NCBI GenBank assembly: GCA_019510435.1 | Contig: JAEKKJ010000012.1 | Coordinates: 1 to 64,000 of the forward strand | Length of the DNA stretch: 64,000 bases | Source: Caulobacterales bacterium | GTDB taxonomy: Bacteria > Pseudomonadota > Alphaproteobacteria > Caulobacterales > Caulobacteraceae | Direction: 5' to 3' | Translations under genes and position numbers: made by a program | The notes under the pieces: generated by a model | What the model was told of the DNA's origin: nothing | What the model saw: the letters and a program-made list of their open reading frames with translations, nothing else | The model's database searches: none | Shown here: one piece after another, positions 1 to 8,601 of the stretch | Layout of the letters: each line of letters begins with the position of its first letter | How positions within the stretch are numbered: position 1 is the stretch's first letter

Positions 1-522
1 CTGGCGTGGATGCGCGGCCATCCCGGGCCGATCTACACCAGCCGCACGCACCCGGACTATCCGGGCCTGGTGGAGTTCCCGCTGCAGGACGTGATCAACG
101 ACCTGGGCCATCCGTACTTCAACTCGACCGCCGCCTATGCGCTCGCCCTGGCGATCCACGAAGGCGCCGGGATGATCAGCCTGTTCGGCATCGACTACAC
201 CTACGCCAACGCCCACCACGCCGAACAGGGCCGCGCCTGCGTCGAGTTCTGGCTGGGCCTGGCCCAGGCCCGGGGCATCGGCGTCAACGTGGCGGAGACC
301 TCGTCCCTGCTGGACACCTGCCAGGGCCTGTCGCTCTACGGCTACGGCGCGCTCGGCACCCGCGACGTCCATATCGAGGAACTGCCCGCCGGCGACGGCC
401 AGGTCAGCGCCAAGGTCACCTTCGTGGAGCGCGAGACCCTGCCCACCGCGGCCGAGATCGAGGCCGCCTACGACCATTCCCGCCATCCCTCGCCGCAGCT
501 GCGCGCCAGCTCAGGAGCCTGA
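1..522 (+). CDS. Phage-associated protein, 5'-truncated by window edge (possibly MptE/DUF115-like)
   Basis: The frame is open from base 1 and ends at TGA 520-522, so only the C-terminal part (about 173 residues) is seen. A stretch around FGIDYTYANAHHAEQGRAC followed by an aromatic helix resembles, from memory, the end of MptE/DUF115-like proteins found near capsid genes in alphaproteobacterial phages. No catalytic residue can be assigned safely. It sits immediately upstream of small head-module genes, which suggests a virion- or host-surface-related role. The functional call is weak. That it is coding is clear from codon use and the absence of stops. Confidence 0.6.
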   Translation: MAWMRGHPGPIYTSRTHPDYPGLVEFPLQDVINDLGHPYFNSTAAYALALAIHEGAGMISLFGIDYTYANAHHAEQGRACVEFWLGLAQARGIGVNVAETSSLLDTCQGLSLYGYGALGTRDVHIEELPAGDGQVSAKVTFVERETLPTAAEIEAAYDHSRHPSPQLRASSGA

Positions 523-524
523 CC

Positions 525-764
525 ATGTCCTCCGATCCGACCTACAATGTGAAGGTCCGCTTCCTGCAGGGCGGCGATGTCCTCGACGTCGCCCCGGGCG
601 GCAAGATCACCGCCGACGGCGCCCAGGCGACGCTGACCGCCGTCGCCGCGACCGCGGCCACCAACACCTCGCCCTATGGCTTCGCCCAGGCCCAGGCCGA
701 CGCCATCGTCACCCAGCTGAACCTAGTGATCGCCGCCCTGAAGGCGCTCGGCGTCTCGACCTGA
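525..764 (+). CDS. Small phage protein, head-fibre/decoration-like
   Basis: 79 residues, starting at ATG 525 two bases after the upstream stop, behind the GGAG of 'tcaggagcctgacc'. The N-terminal half is beta-rich with a Gly-Gly-Lys turn. The C-terminal half has a hydrophobic amphipathic helix ending IAALKALGVST. Short proteins with such a C-terminal trimerising helix are common as head fibre or head-decoration proteins next to capsid genes in siphophages. That assignment rests on layout and position, not on a recognised domain. Confidence 0.55.
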   Translation: MSSDPTYNVKVRFLQGGDVLDVAPGGKITADGAQATLTAVAATAATNTSPYGFAQAQADAIVTQLNLVIAALKALGVST

Positions 765-817
765 TCGGCTGGCGGGCCGACCCCGCCAGCGCACTGACCT
801 CCGCAAGGAAAACCGCC

Positions 818-1087
818 ATGCAAGTCAAGATGAAGACCGTCGCCCGCGGCGCCGATTTCAACGCCGATCCCGGCCAGACCGTCCCGGTCTCCGACGACTT
901 CGGCCAGGCCCTGATCGACGGCGGCTATGCCGAGCTGGTCGGCGAGGCGCCCGCCAGCAAGCGCCGCAAGGCCGTGGCCGGACCGGCGGAGACCCGCGAG
1001 GCGCCCGCTCCCGAGGCCGAGACGCCCGCTCCCGAGCCCGAGCCTGCGCCGGAAGCCGAACCCGCCGCGGCCGCCGACCCGGCCTGA
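818..1087 (+). CDS. Small phage head-module protein with Pro/Ala/Glu-rich tail
   Basis: 89 residues, starting at ATG 818 behind AAGGAAA. The first ~45 residues form a compact acidic domain (VARGADFNADPGQTVPVSDDFG). The rest is a low-complexity Ala/Pro/Glu tail with repeated EAPAPE/ETPAPE units, likely disordered. It lies between the decoration-like gene and the connector gene, where small head proteins of unknown function are common. No specific family is recognised. Confidence 0.6.
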   Translation: MQVKMKTVARGADFNADPGQTVPVSDDFGQALIDGGYAELVGEAPASKRRKAVAGPAETREAPAPEAETPAPEPEPAPEAEPAAAADPA

Positions 1088-1098
1088 TCGCGCCGACG

Positions 1099-1713
1099 AT
1101 GCTGGACCTGGAGCTGCTGGCCGCGCCGGACGCCGAGCTGTTGCCGCTCGCCGACGCCAAGGCGCATGTCAGCGTCGAAGCCGACGACGACAGCCAGGAC
1201 GCCGAGATCGCCGCCTATGTCGCCGCCGCCGTGGGCCACCTGGACGGCTACGCCGGCATCCTCGGCCGAGCCCTGGCCCAGCAGTCCTGGCGGCTCTACC
1301 TCGACGCCTTCCCGGCCTGGACCCTCGGCCTGCCGCTGCCGCCGCTGATCTCGGTCCAGTCGGTCAAGTACCTCGACTCCACCGACGGGACGCTGCGCGC
1401 CCTCGACCCGACGCTCTACCTGGTGATGGCCGGCGAGCGCGCCGAACTGACCCCCGCCTTCGGCCAGGTCTGGCCAATCGCCCGCTACCAGGCCCGCGCC
1501 GTCACCATCGACTTCACCTGTGGCTGGCCGGCGCCGACGGGCGGCGATCCCTGGCCGTCCAAGCTGCAGCCCGTCATCGCCGCCCTGAAGCTGATGACCG
1601 GCGACCTCTACCAGAACCGCGAGACCGCCATCCTCGACGGCCGCACCGCCGAGATCCCGATGTCGGCCACGGTCGAGCGCCTGCTGCGCCCGCTCCGCGT
1701 CCCGCGGTTCTGA
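1099..1713 (+). CDS. Phage head-tail connector protein (gp6-like)
   Basis: 204 residues. The pattern is that of the gp6-like (HK97 gp6 / phiE125 gp8) head-tail connector family: an N-terminal LADAKAHVSVEADDDSQDAEI helix pair, a central aromatic YLDAFPAW beta strand, a conserved FTCGWPAP, and a C-terminal helix ending in a basic tail. Connectors of this family form a dodecameric ring under the portal and bridge it to the head-closure protein. The gene starts 11 bases after the preceding stop, with head closure and tail terminator genes downstream. Confidence 0.8.
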   Translation: MLDLELLAAPDAELLPLADAKAHVSVEADDDSQDAEIAAYVAAAVGHLDGYAGILGRALAQQSWRLYLDAFPAWTLGLPLPPLISVQSVKYLDSTDGTLRALDPTLYLVMAGERAELTPAFGQVWPIARYQARAVTIDFTCGWPAPTGGDPWPSKLQPVIAALKLMTGDLYQNRETAILDGRTAEIPMSATVERLLRPLRVPRF

Positions 1714-1731
1714 TCCACCAGACCTCTTGCC

Positions 1732-1748
1732 TGCGAGCCCCGCTCGCA
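1732..1748. repeat. Copy 1 of 17-bp prophage palindrome
   Basis: TGCGAGCCCCGCTCGCA, an inverted repeat in the gap between the connector gene and the gene at 1794. Related copies lie at 8098, 11610, 16510 and 19444. See the finding on this family. Confidence 0.7.
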
Positions 1749-1793
1749 CCCGCGTGACACGAAACCCACCACCTCAACCTTCCGGAGGCCTTC

Positions 1794-2207
1794 ATGGCTG
1801 ACATCGCGATCACTGCCGCCAACGTCGTCTCGGGCGCCAACGCCGTCACCGAGCAGGGCCTTGCCGGCGCGGCCATCACGGCTGGCCAGTTGGTCTACAA
1901 GGAAGCCGCCACCGGCAAGTACAAGCTCTCGGACGCAGACAGCGCGACGGCCGAGGTGCGTGGCGTGCGCGGCGTCGCGCTGAACAACGCCGCCGCCGGG
2001 CAGCCGCTCACGGTGCAGACCAAGGGCCAGATCACGATCGGCGGGACGCTGACCGTCGCGGCCGCCTACTTCGCCTCGGCCACGGCCGGCGCGATCGCGC
2101 CTGTCGCCGACATGACCACGGGCAAGTACCCGACCTTCCTCGGCTTCGGCATCACGGCGAGCATTCTCGACCTCAACATCGCCTCGTCCGGCGTCGCGGT
2201 CCCCTAA
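1794..2207 (+). CDS. Phage capsid decoration-like protein
   Basis: 137 residues behind a strong GGAGG site eight bases upstream of ATG 1794. It is beta-rich and Ala/Thr/Gly-rich, with the segments AGQLVYKEAATGKYKLSDAD and GVALNNAAAGQPLTVQ. This is typical of DUF2190-like or similar capsid-decorating proteins, where a recombinase-associated or stabilising role on the capsid surface is proposed. It is separated from the connector gene by an 80-base gap containing a palindrome, suggesting its own transcriptional or processing signal. The family call is by resemblance. Confidence 0.6.
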   Translation: MADIAITAANVVSGANAVTEQGLAGAAITAGQLVYKEAATGKYKLSDADSATAEVRGVRGVALNNAAAGQPLTVQTKGQITIGGTLTVAAAYFASATAGAIAPVADMTTGKYPTFLGFGITASILDLNIASSGVAVP

Positions 2208-2225
2208 GCGGTCGGACGCCAGCCC

Positions 2226-2573
2226 ATGAGCCAGGGGATCCCCGCCGGCGACCTCGACCGGCGCATCACGCTCCAGCGGTCTTCGCCGGCGCGCGACGCG
2301 TTCGGCGCCAAGGTGGCCGGTCCCCTGGGCTGGGCCGACCTGGCCAGCGTGAAGGCCAAGCACACGCCGGTGAGCGACGGCGAGCGGATCCGCGCCCAGC
2401 AGAACGGCGCCTCGATCACCGACCGCTTCCTGATCCGCTGGTCCAAGCGCCTGGCCGACCTCGGCGCACGCGACCAGCTGGTGTTCGAGGGGCGGACCTA
2501 CGGCATCACCGGCGTCAAGCCGGTCGGCCGGCGCGTCGCCGTGGAGATCACCGCCATCGCCCGGGCGGACTGA
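2226..2573 (+). CDS. Phage head closure / head-tail adaptor protein
   Basis: 115 residues with the SPP1 gp16-like head-tail joining layout: N-terminal DLDRRITLQRSSPARDAFGA, a central W-DLASVKAKHTP, RFLIRWSKRLADL, and a closing GRTYGITGVKPVGRRVAVEI. Members bind beneath the connector ring and close the DNA exit channel until tail attachment. The stop TGA (2571-2573) overlaps the next ATG by one base, indicating translational coupling to the gp10-like gene. Confidence 0.85.
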   Translation: MSQGIPAGDLDRRITLQRSSPARDAFGAKVAGPLGWADLASVKAKHTPVSDGERIRAQQNGASITDRFLIRWSKRLADLGARDQLVFEGRTYGITGVKPVGRRVAVEITAIARAD

Positions 2574-3184
2574 TGGGCGTCAAGCTCAAGCTCACCGGCG
2601 GCGCCGAGCTGAAGGCGGCGTTCAAGGAACTGGTGGAGAACACCAGTGGCCGGACCGGCAAGGCGGTCCTGAAGCGCGCCCTGGTCCAGGCGGCCGGCCC
2701 GGTGGCGGACCGGATGTCGGAACTGGCGCCGCACGGCTCGGGCAAGCTGTCGCGCAGCATCGTCATCGCCGCCAACGGCAAGCAGCGCCTGGGCAAGGGC
2801 GCCTATGCCTCCGCCAAGCGGAGCGGGGCGTCCAACGAGGAAGCGGTGAGGGCCCTGCGCGACGCCCAGCGCGATGGCCCCGCCGTCGTCGTCCTGGTCG
2901 GCCCGGCCAAGAAGCAGAGTGGCGTCGCCTCGCAGGTGGAGTTCGGCGTCCGGCCGCACGTGATCAAGCCGAAGAAGGGCGAGGTGCTGGAGATCTGGCG
3001 CGGCGGCCAGATCGCCGGCGTGGCGCGCGAGGTCCAGCACCCGGGCGCGCGGCCCAAGCCGTTCATGCGCCCGGCCTTCGAGCAATCCGCGCCGACCGTC
3101 CTCTCCGAAATGCAGCGCGCCGGCCTGGAACAGATCGCCAAGGCCGCCGCCCGGGCGCGGACGCGCTCGAAAAGGAAGCCCTGA
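2573..3184 (+). CDS. HK97 gp10-like tail completion protein
   Basis: 203 residues. It begins VKLKLTGGAELKAAFKEL, typical of the HK97-gp10 / phage minor tail family, continues with a helix-rich region and LSRSIVIAA, and ends with the HPGARPKPFMRPAF motif near the C-terminus that is the family hallmark. It is thought to act at the neck, joining tail to head. It is tightly coupled at both ends: ATG overlaps the upstream TGA and its own TGA overlaps the next ATG. Confidence 0.85.
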   Translation: MGVKLKLTGGAELKAAFKELVENTSGRTGKAVLKRALVQAAGPVADRMSELAPHGSGKLSRSIVIAANGKQRLGKGAYASAKRSGASNEEAVRALRDAQRDGPAVVVLVGPAKKQSGVASQVEFGVRPHVIKPKKGEVLEIWRGGQIAGVAREVQHPGARPKPFMRPAFEQSAPTVLSEMQRAGLEQIAKAAARARTRSKRKP

Positions 3185-3585
3185 TGGAAGACGCCCTGCT
3201 CGCGGCGCTGCTGGCCGACGCCGGCATCGCCGCCATCGTCGGGGACCGCATCGCCTGGGGCCTCTTGCCCCAGGCCGACGAACTGCCCGCCCTCGTCCTG
3301 CACCGGATCACCGGCGGCTTCGACTACGTCCAGGACGGCCGCGTCGACACCATCACCCCGCTGGTCCAGGTCGACTGCTGGGCGGGCAGCTACGGCGGCG
3401 CCAAGACCCTGGCCCGCGCGGTCATGGCGGCCCTGCCGGCGATCTCCGCCGACCCGTTCCAGGACTGCAGCGTGATCGACGAACGCGACGACGGCGAGGC
3501 CGCCGACGGCCCCGCGGCCGACCGCTCGGAAAGCTTCTTCCGCACCTCGCTGGACGTGCGGGTCTGCATCACTCCCAACGCCTAG
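3184..3585 (+). CDS. Tail terminator protein (DUF3168)
   Basis: 133 residues matching the DUF3168 tail terminator layout: N-terminal ALLAALLADAGIAAIVGDRI, the ALVLHRITGG beta strand, LVQVDCWAG, a central helix, and the ending SFFRTSLDVRVCI. These hexameric rings cap the tail tube when the correct length has been reached. The start is coupled to the gp10-like gene by a one-base overlap. The next gene is the tube protein, as expected. Confidence 0.85.
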   Translation: MEDALLAALLADAGIAAIVGDRIAWGLLPQADELPALVLHRITGGFDYVQDGRVDTITPLVQVDCWAGSYGGAKTLARAVMAALPAISADPFQDCSVIDERDDGEAADGPAADRSESFFRTSLDVRVCITPNA

Positions 3586-3600
3586 AACCAGGAGACTCCC

Positions 3601-4020
3601 ATGACCACCACGGCGATCCAAGCCAAGGGTGTGCTGCTGCACGTGGACACCGCCGGCGACGGCAGCTTCGCGCAGAAAATCGGCATGCTGAAGGAGATCC
3701 AGAAGCCCAACGCCACGGTGGACGAGCTGGACGCCACCGACATGGACTCCCTGGCCAAGGAGTTCGTCACCGGCCTGACCGATTTCGGCGAGGTTCCCTG
3801 CACGCTGAACTGGAAGCCGGGCGACGCCACCGACAAGTACATCGAGGACTGGCGCGCCGGCGGCAACGAGAACCGCCCGATCCGGATCACCACGCCGAAC
3901 GCCAAGACCTACATCGTCTCGGTCTTCATCAAGAGCTACGGCGGCACGATGAAGGTGGGCCAGCTGATGGAGTCCAGCCTGACCTTCCGCTGCTCGGGCG
4001 ACGTGGGCCGCAACTTCTAA
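3601..4020 (+). CDS. Major tail tube protein
   Basis: 139 residues behind 'aggagactccc'. The features fit the siphovirus/GTA tail tube family: an N-terminal strand GVLLHVDTAGDG, the conserved VDELDATDMDSLAKEFVTGLTDFGEV loop region, and a C-terminal beta sandwich ending SLTFRCSGDVGRNF. It polymerises as stacked hexamers to form the tail tube. It lies directly between the terminator and the tail assembly chaperone, the canonical order. Confidence 0.85.
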   Translation: MTTTAIQAKGVLLHVDTAGDGSFAQKIGMLKEIQKPNATVDELDATDMDSLAKEFVTGLTDFGEVPCTLNWKPGDATDKYIEDWRAGGNENRPIRITTPNAKTYIVSVFIKSYGGTMKVGQLMESSLTFRCSGDVGRNF

Positions 4021-4023
4021 GCC

Positions 4024-4383
4024 ATGGACAATCCCCTGAAGGGCGAGGTGGGCTTCGACGCCGCCGGCCAGCGTTGGCGCATGGTCTTCGGGCCGGACGC
4101 CATGGCGGCGCTGGAAGCCCACTTCGACGAATCCATGACCGAGATGAGCGCGCGGATCTCGGCGCACATCCGCGTCGGCGACCTGATGGCCTTCATCTGG
4201 GCCGGCCTGATGAAGCTCCACCCGGAGGTGACGGCCGAGGCCGTCCGCGGCCTGGTCTACGAGGTCGGCGTCGGCGTCATGGTGGACAAGGTGGCCACCG
4301 CCTGGCGCGGCGCCTTCTCGACCGAGGAAGAGGCTCCGAAACCGGCGCGCCCTCGGAAGCGGGCGGCCGCTGGGACTGGCTGA
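4024..4383 (+). CDS. Tail assembly chaperone, short form (GTA gp10-like)
   Basis: 119 residues beginning NPLKGEVGFDAAGQRWRMVFG, followed by an Ala/Glu-rich helical body, the pattern of the GTA-gp10/TAC family. It ends in a charged RPRKRAAAGTG tail at TGA 4381-4383. Chaperones of this class coat the tape measure protein during tail assembly. Siphophages usually also make an extended form by -1 frameshifting near the end. Here the -1 frame carries a conserved-looking extension (next entry). Confidence 0.8.
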   Translation: MDNPLKGEVGFDAAGQRWRMVFGPDAMAALEAHFDESMTEMSARISAHIRVGDLMAFIWAGLMKLHPEVTAEAVRGLVYEVGVGVMVDKVATAWRGAFSTEEEAPKPARPRKRAAAGTG

Positions 4384-4727
4384 GCCTCTACGCCACCTGG
4401 TGTTCCCACGGCCTGCCGCCCGGCGAATTCTGGGGCCAGACGCCGCGGATGCTCTCGGCGGTCTTCCGCGGCCTGCGCGAGCGGGCTGTGCGCCGCCACA
4501 ACGAGCTGCTGTTCCTGGCCTGGCACTGCGAGGCCTTCGCCCGCACCAAGCGCCTGCCGGACCTCGGCGAGATCACCCGGCGCAATGCCGGCGAGGAAGA
4601 CCGGCCCGCCCAGTCAGTCGATGAGATCGAGGCGGCGCTGGACCGGCTGGTCGAGCGCGGCTTCGCTATCCGCATAGACGGCGAGCCCGGCGGCGCGAGC
4701 GACCACGAGGAGGGTTCCGATGAGTGA
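4371..4727 (+). CDS. Tail assembly chaperone extension in -1 frame
   Basis: The -1 frame is coding from about 4371 (WDWLSLYATWC...) to TGA 4725-4727. The PPGEFWGQTPRMLSAVFRGL segment resembles the second chaperone domain, DUF2376/TIGR02216-like. No ATG, GTG or TTG precedes it in its own frame near the junction, so it is most simply made as a fusion to the short form by a -1 shift upstream of 4371. I found no textbook XXXYYYZ heptamer in 4320-4383; the junction could instead be a one-base deletion. It overlaps the tape measure start by 8 bases. Confidence 0.65.
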   Translation, partial: WDWLSLYATWCSHGLPPGEFWGQTPRMLSAVFRGLRERAVRRHNELLFLAWHCEAFARTKRLPDLGEITRRNAGEEDRPAQSVDEIEAALDRLVERGFAIRIDGEPGGASDHEEGSDE

Positions 4728-7700
4728 CAACATCGTCGGCTCCCTGTTCGTCGAGCTGGGCTGGGACTTCGCCGAATTCGACAAGGCCTGGAAGAAGAAG
4801 TCGGAGGAACTGGGCAAGTTCAACTTCGGCAAGGGGATCGAGAAAAGCTTCTCCGGGATCGAGGAGCATTTCACCGAGCTGTCGGGCAAGGCCGGCTTGC
4901 TGGGCGCCTCGCTCTCGGCCATGGGCGTCCAGGGCCTGGCGGCGGCGGCGGCGATCGGCCTGGTGGTCGAGGGCCTGAACCAGGGCCGCGAGGCGGCCGA
5001 GTTCGCCGACAAGATCGAGGACGCCGCGAAGAAGGCCTCGGTCTCGACCGACACGCTGCAGGAACTGCGCTTCGCGGTCCACGCGCTGGGCGGGTCCTAC
5101 GAGGATGCGGACACCGCCCTGCAGGCGTTCAACCGCACCTTCGGCCTGGCGCAGGAGCACTATTCCAAGCGCACCAACAAGCCGTTCGAGGCCCTGGGCC
5201 TGGACGCCGCCCAGTTCAAGACCACGCAGGAAGCCCTGGACGCGGTCATCAACAAGCTGGGCACGCTGGACTCCGCGGCCAAGCAGGCGGGCCTCGCCGA
5301 CAAGCTGGGCCTGACCACCATGCTGCCCGCGCTGCGCGCCGGGGTGGAGCGGATCAACGAGCTGCGCCAGGCCGCCCACGACCTGGGCTACGTCATGGAC
5401 AGCGAGCTGATCGAGAAGGTCGGCCCGATCAACAAACAGTTCGAGGAACTGTCCGCGGTCATCAACGTCCAGTTCAAGAGCGCCTTCGTCGGCCTGGCTC
5501 CGGTGATCCTGCAGCTGACGCAGCTGATGGCCGACCTGGCCGCCTCGACCGCGCACTTCGCCGCCCAGTTCCAGAAGATCGGCGACCGCACGACGCAGGA
5601 GCTGGTGCGCGAGCTGGCGGACGCCAACAAGCAGCTGGCCAAGGACGAGGCCCGCGGCCCGATCGGCGCGCTGCAGGCCGACTACCAGCGCCAGCGCATC
5701 GCCCGGATCAGCAACGCGATCGCCGCCAAGGGCGAGGACAAGGCCCCGGAGGGCCCGCAGCTGGGCACGTTCAAGGGCGTGGCCCTGGACGGCGGCAAGT
5801 CCACGGTCACCGCCGCCGCCAGCGCCGCCGCCATCGCCGAAGCGTCCAAGGCCGAGCTGGCCGCGCGGATGGAGCTGACGCAGAACATCGCCGAGCTGGC
5901 GGCGCTGCGGATTCAGGAGATCGAGCAGGAGCGGCTGGCCAAGAACGCCAAGGCCGAGGGCGACAAGGCCCTCAGCGCCGACGCCAAGCGCCAGGTCGTG
6001 GCCCTGAACGACAAGGCCGCCGCCGAGAAGAAACAGGCCGTGCAGCGCCAGGCGCTGTTCGACGCCCAGAACCAGGAGCTGGACCAGCGCCAGGCCGTGG
6101 CCGGCTACGCCCAGCAGATCGCCGAGATCGATGCGCGCAACGCCGCCACCGCTGCGGATCGGGCGCAGATCGAGACCAAGGCCCTGCAGGACCAGCAGGC
6201 CCTGGAGCGCGCGCGCCTGGCCACCGAGCTGGAACAGCAGGTCACGACCCACAAGATCACCGAGGCTGAGGCGATCGAGCAGCGGTTCGCCCAGAACGCC
6301 GCCCAGCAGGCCCAGCTGCAGGCCAAGGCGCGCGAGAACCAGGCCGCGATCTCGGCCGAGGCGTACCAGAAGGACCAGGACGCCCTGGCCCTGCAGATCG
6401 AGATCCTGGACAGCGCCGCCCAGGCCGCCGAGACCGAGGGCCAGCGCACGGCGATCGGCCTGAAGATCCTCGACCTGGAATACCGGCTGCAGAAGTCCAA
6501 GCTGGAACAGGTGATCGCCTCGCAGACCGCCACGGCGGCGGAGAAAGAGGCCGCCCAGCGCCAGCTGGACGCCCTGGGCCCGATCCAGGCGAACAAGCTG
6601 AAGGCCGCGGTCGGCGGGCTGATCACCAACTTCGAACGGACCCGCTCGGCCGTTGAGGACATGGGCTCGGCGATCAAGGCCCACGACTGGGCGCGGGTGG
6701 CCGAAGATCTCCAGGACGCCATGGGCAAGGCGCGCACCGCCTTCAGCTCGGCCGGGAATGCGGCGTCGCGGGTCGGGGCGGTCGCGGGCGTCGCCTCCGG
6801 CATAGGCCAGGCGATCGGCGGCAAGGGCGGGCGTGCGCTGAGCAGCGGCGCGAATGCGGCCGAGGCGGCCCTGATCCTCACCGGCGGCAACCCGGTCATC
6901 GCCGGGGTGGCCGCCCTGGTGGCGGGCCTGACCGAGATCCTGAAGTCGAAGCCGTCCAACGCCGGCGCCGGCCTGGCCCTGACGCCGGACGGGTTCGGGG
7001 CGCTGTCCGGAAAGAGTCGGACGGCCGATACCGAGAAGGCTGTCCAGGCCGCCGGCAACGCCATCCTGCAGGGCGAGAAGGCGATCGAGGGCTTCGGCAT
7101 CAAGCTGGAAGCCACGGTGAGCGGCCTGGTGCTCGGGACCCGCGATGAGACCCAGGTCTACCTGACCAACGGCAAGACCCTCACCTCGGCCGTGGGCGAT
7201 ACCGCCGCGGCCGCCGAGACCGCCCTCAAGGGTGTGCTGGAGAGCGCCACCTACACCTCCGACGCGCAGAAGAAGCTGGTCGACAGCATGCTGGCCGCCG
7301 GCAAGGGCTTCGACGACATCACCGCGGCGCTGGGCGCCTACCAGCAGGCCCAGGCCCTGGGCCAGTCGTTCACCGACGCCATCCTGAAGTTCACCGACCC
7401 CCACGCCCTGGACGAGCAGACCCTGCACCGCAGCCAGTCCGACCGGCGCGACCAGCTGGCCCAGGCCCACACCGGCGGCCTGATCACCGACGACCAGTTC
7501 ACCGAGTTCCAGGCCAAGCTGGACCAGCTGGACCAGCTGGAGGAAAAGGCCCTCAACAACCAGGGCGCCGACGACGCGGCCAAGGCGGCCCAGACCCTGG
7601 CCGACGCCACCCGCAAGCTGCGCGAAGACCTGCTGGCGGCCACCGACGCGACCGCCTATGCCGCGGCCCAGCAGCAGGACGTGCTGGACGCCCTGCCGGC

Positions 7701-8591
7701 CAGCCTGCGTCCGCTGCAGCAGGCGCTGTTCGACCTCACCGACGCCCAGAAGCACCTGGCCAGGACGCGGCCGGCAAGGTCGACAGCGCCCGCCAGGCGC
7801 TGCAGCAGGCCTATGACGAGAGCGCCCAGCAGCTGCAGGCCACGGCCGACAAGTTCGGCCAGCTCGCCGACCAGATCGCCCAGTTCCGCGCGGGCCTGGA
7901 CGCCTCGGCCCTGGCGGGCCTCAATCCGGCCCAGCAGCTGGCCACCAGCCGCGCCGGTTTCGACCGCACCGCGGCCCTGGCCGCCGGCGGGGATGAGACC
8001 GCCCTGGGCCAGCTCTCCGGCGCGGCCACCGACTTCCTCAACGCCTCGAAGGCCGCCTCGCCCAGCCAGAAGGCGTTCCAGGCCGACCTCGCGCGCGTGC
8101 GAGCCGCGCTCGCAGCCGGTGAGGCCGCGGCCCGCGGCCAGGTCTCGATCGCCACCCAGCAGCTGCAGCAGCTGAAGGCCGAGGTCTCGGGCCTGCTGAC
8201 CCTCAACGACAGCGTCCTTTCGGTCCACGACGCGGTCTCCGCCCTGAACGACAACCTGGCCGCCCAGCAGGCGCAGATCGCCGCGGGCCTGCAGGCCATG
8301 GCCGCCGCCAGCGCCGACGTCGCCGCCGCCGTCGCGTCCGCCAACGAGAACAACGCCCGCCTGAACCAGCAGCTGGACGCCGCCGCCCTGACGCCGCCGC
8401 AGGTCACCGCCACGGTGACGGCGGCCATCGCCCAGCCCCAGGCCGCCAGCGCCATGGCCGATACCGTGGGCCAGGCGGTGCAGGACGCCCTGGGCCCGGC
8501 CCTGGTGAAGATCGCCAAGTCCACCGATGCCACCACGGACCTGCTGGATTCGGTGATCAACGGCCCGCTCAAGCTCAACACCGCCGCGTGA
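4720..8591 (+). CDS. Tail tape measure protein, one-base frameshift at about 7761
   Basis: Read as one gene it is about 1290 residues. It has a small N-terminal domain, a hydrophobic helix (~residues 65-90), long Ala/Gln-rich coiled coil to residue ~640, and a hydrophobic GGKGGRALSSGANAAEAALI region around 700-745, followed by more helix. This is the usual tape measure design that sets tail length and reaches the membrane during DNA entry. In frame 1 the sequence turns into Arg/Pro/Ser nonsense after LTDAQKHLA (7761). Frame 3 continues the helix at once (QDAAGKVDSARQAL) to TGA 8589-8591. Restoring one C (gcc-cag) repairs it, so this is either a real mutation or an assembly indel. Confidence 0.85.
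8098..8114. repeat. Copy 2 of 17-bp prophage palindrome (inside tape measure gene)
   Basis: TGCGAGCCGCGCTCGCA, the only copy that lies inside a coding region, in the C-terminal part of the tape measure gene. It may be a chance codon combination (CGA GCC GCG CTC GCA). Confidence 0.5.
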
Positions 8592-8601
8592 GGGGGCCAG
8601 C

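Noticed and set aside
4666..7755. A 1029-residue open frame on the minus strand opposite the tape measure gene
   Set aside because: Leu/Gly/Arg-rich composition without domains, produced by the GC-rich codon bias of the + strand gene; no ribosome site or family.
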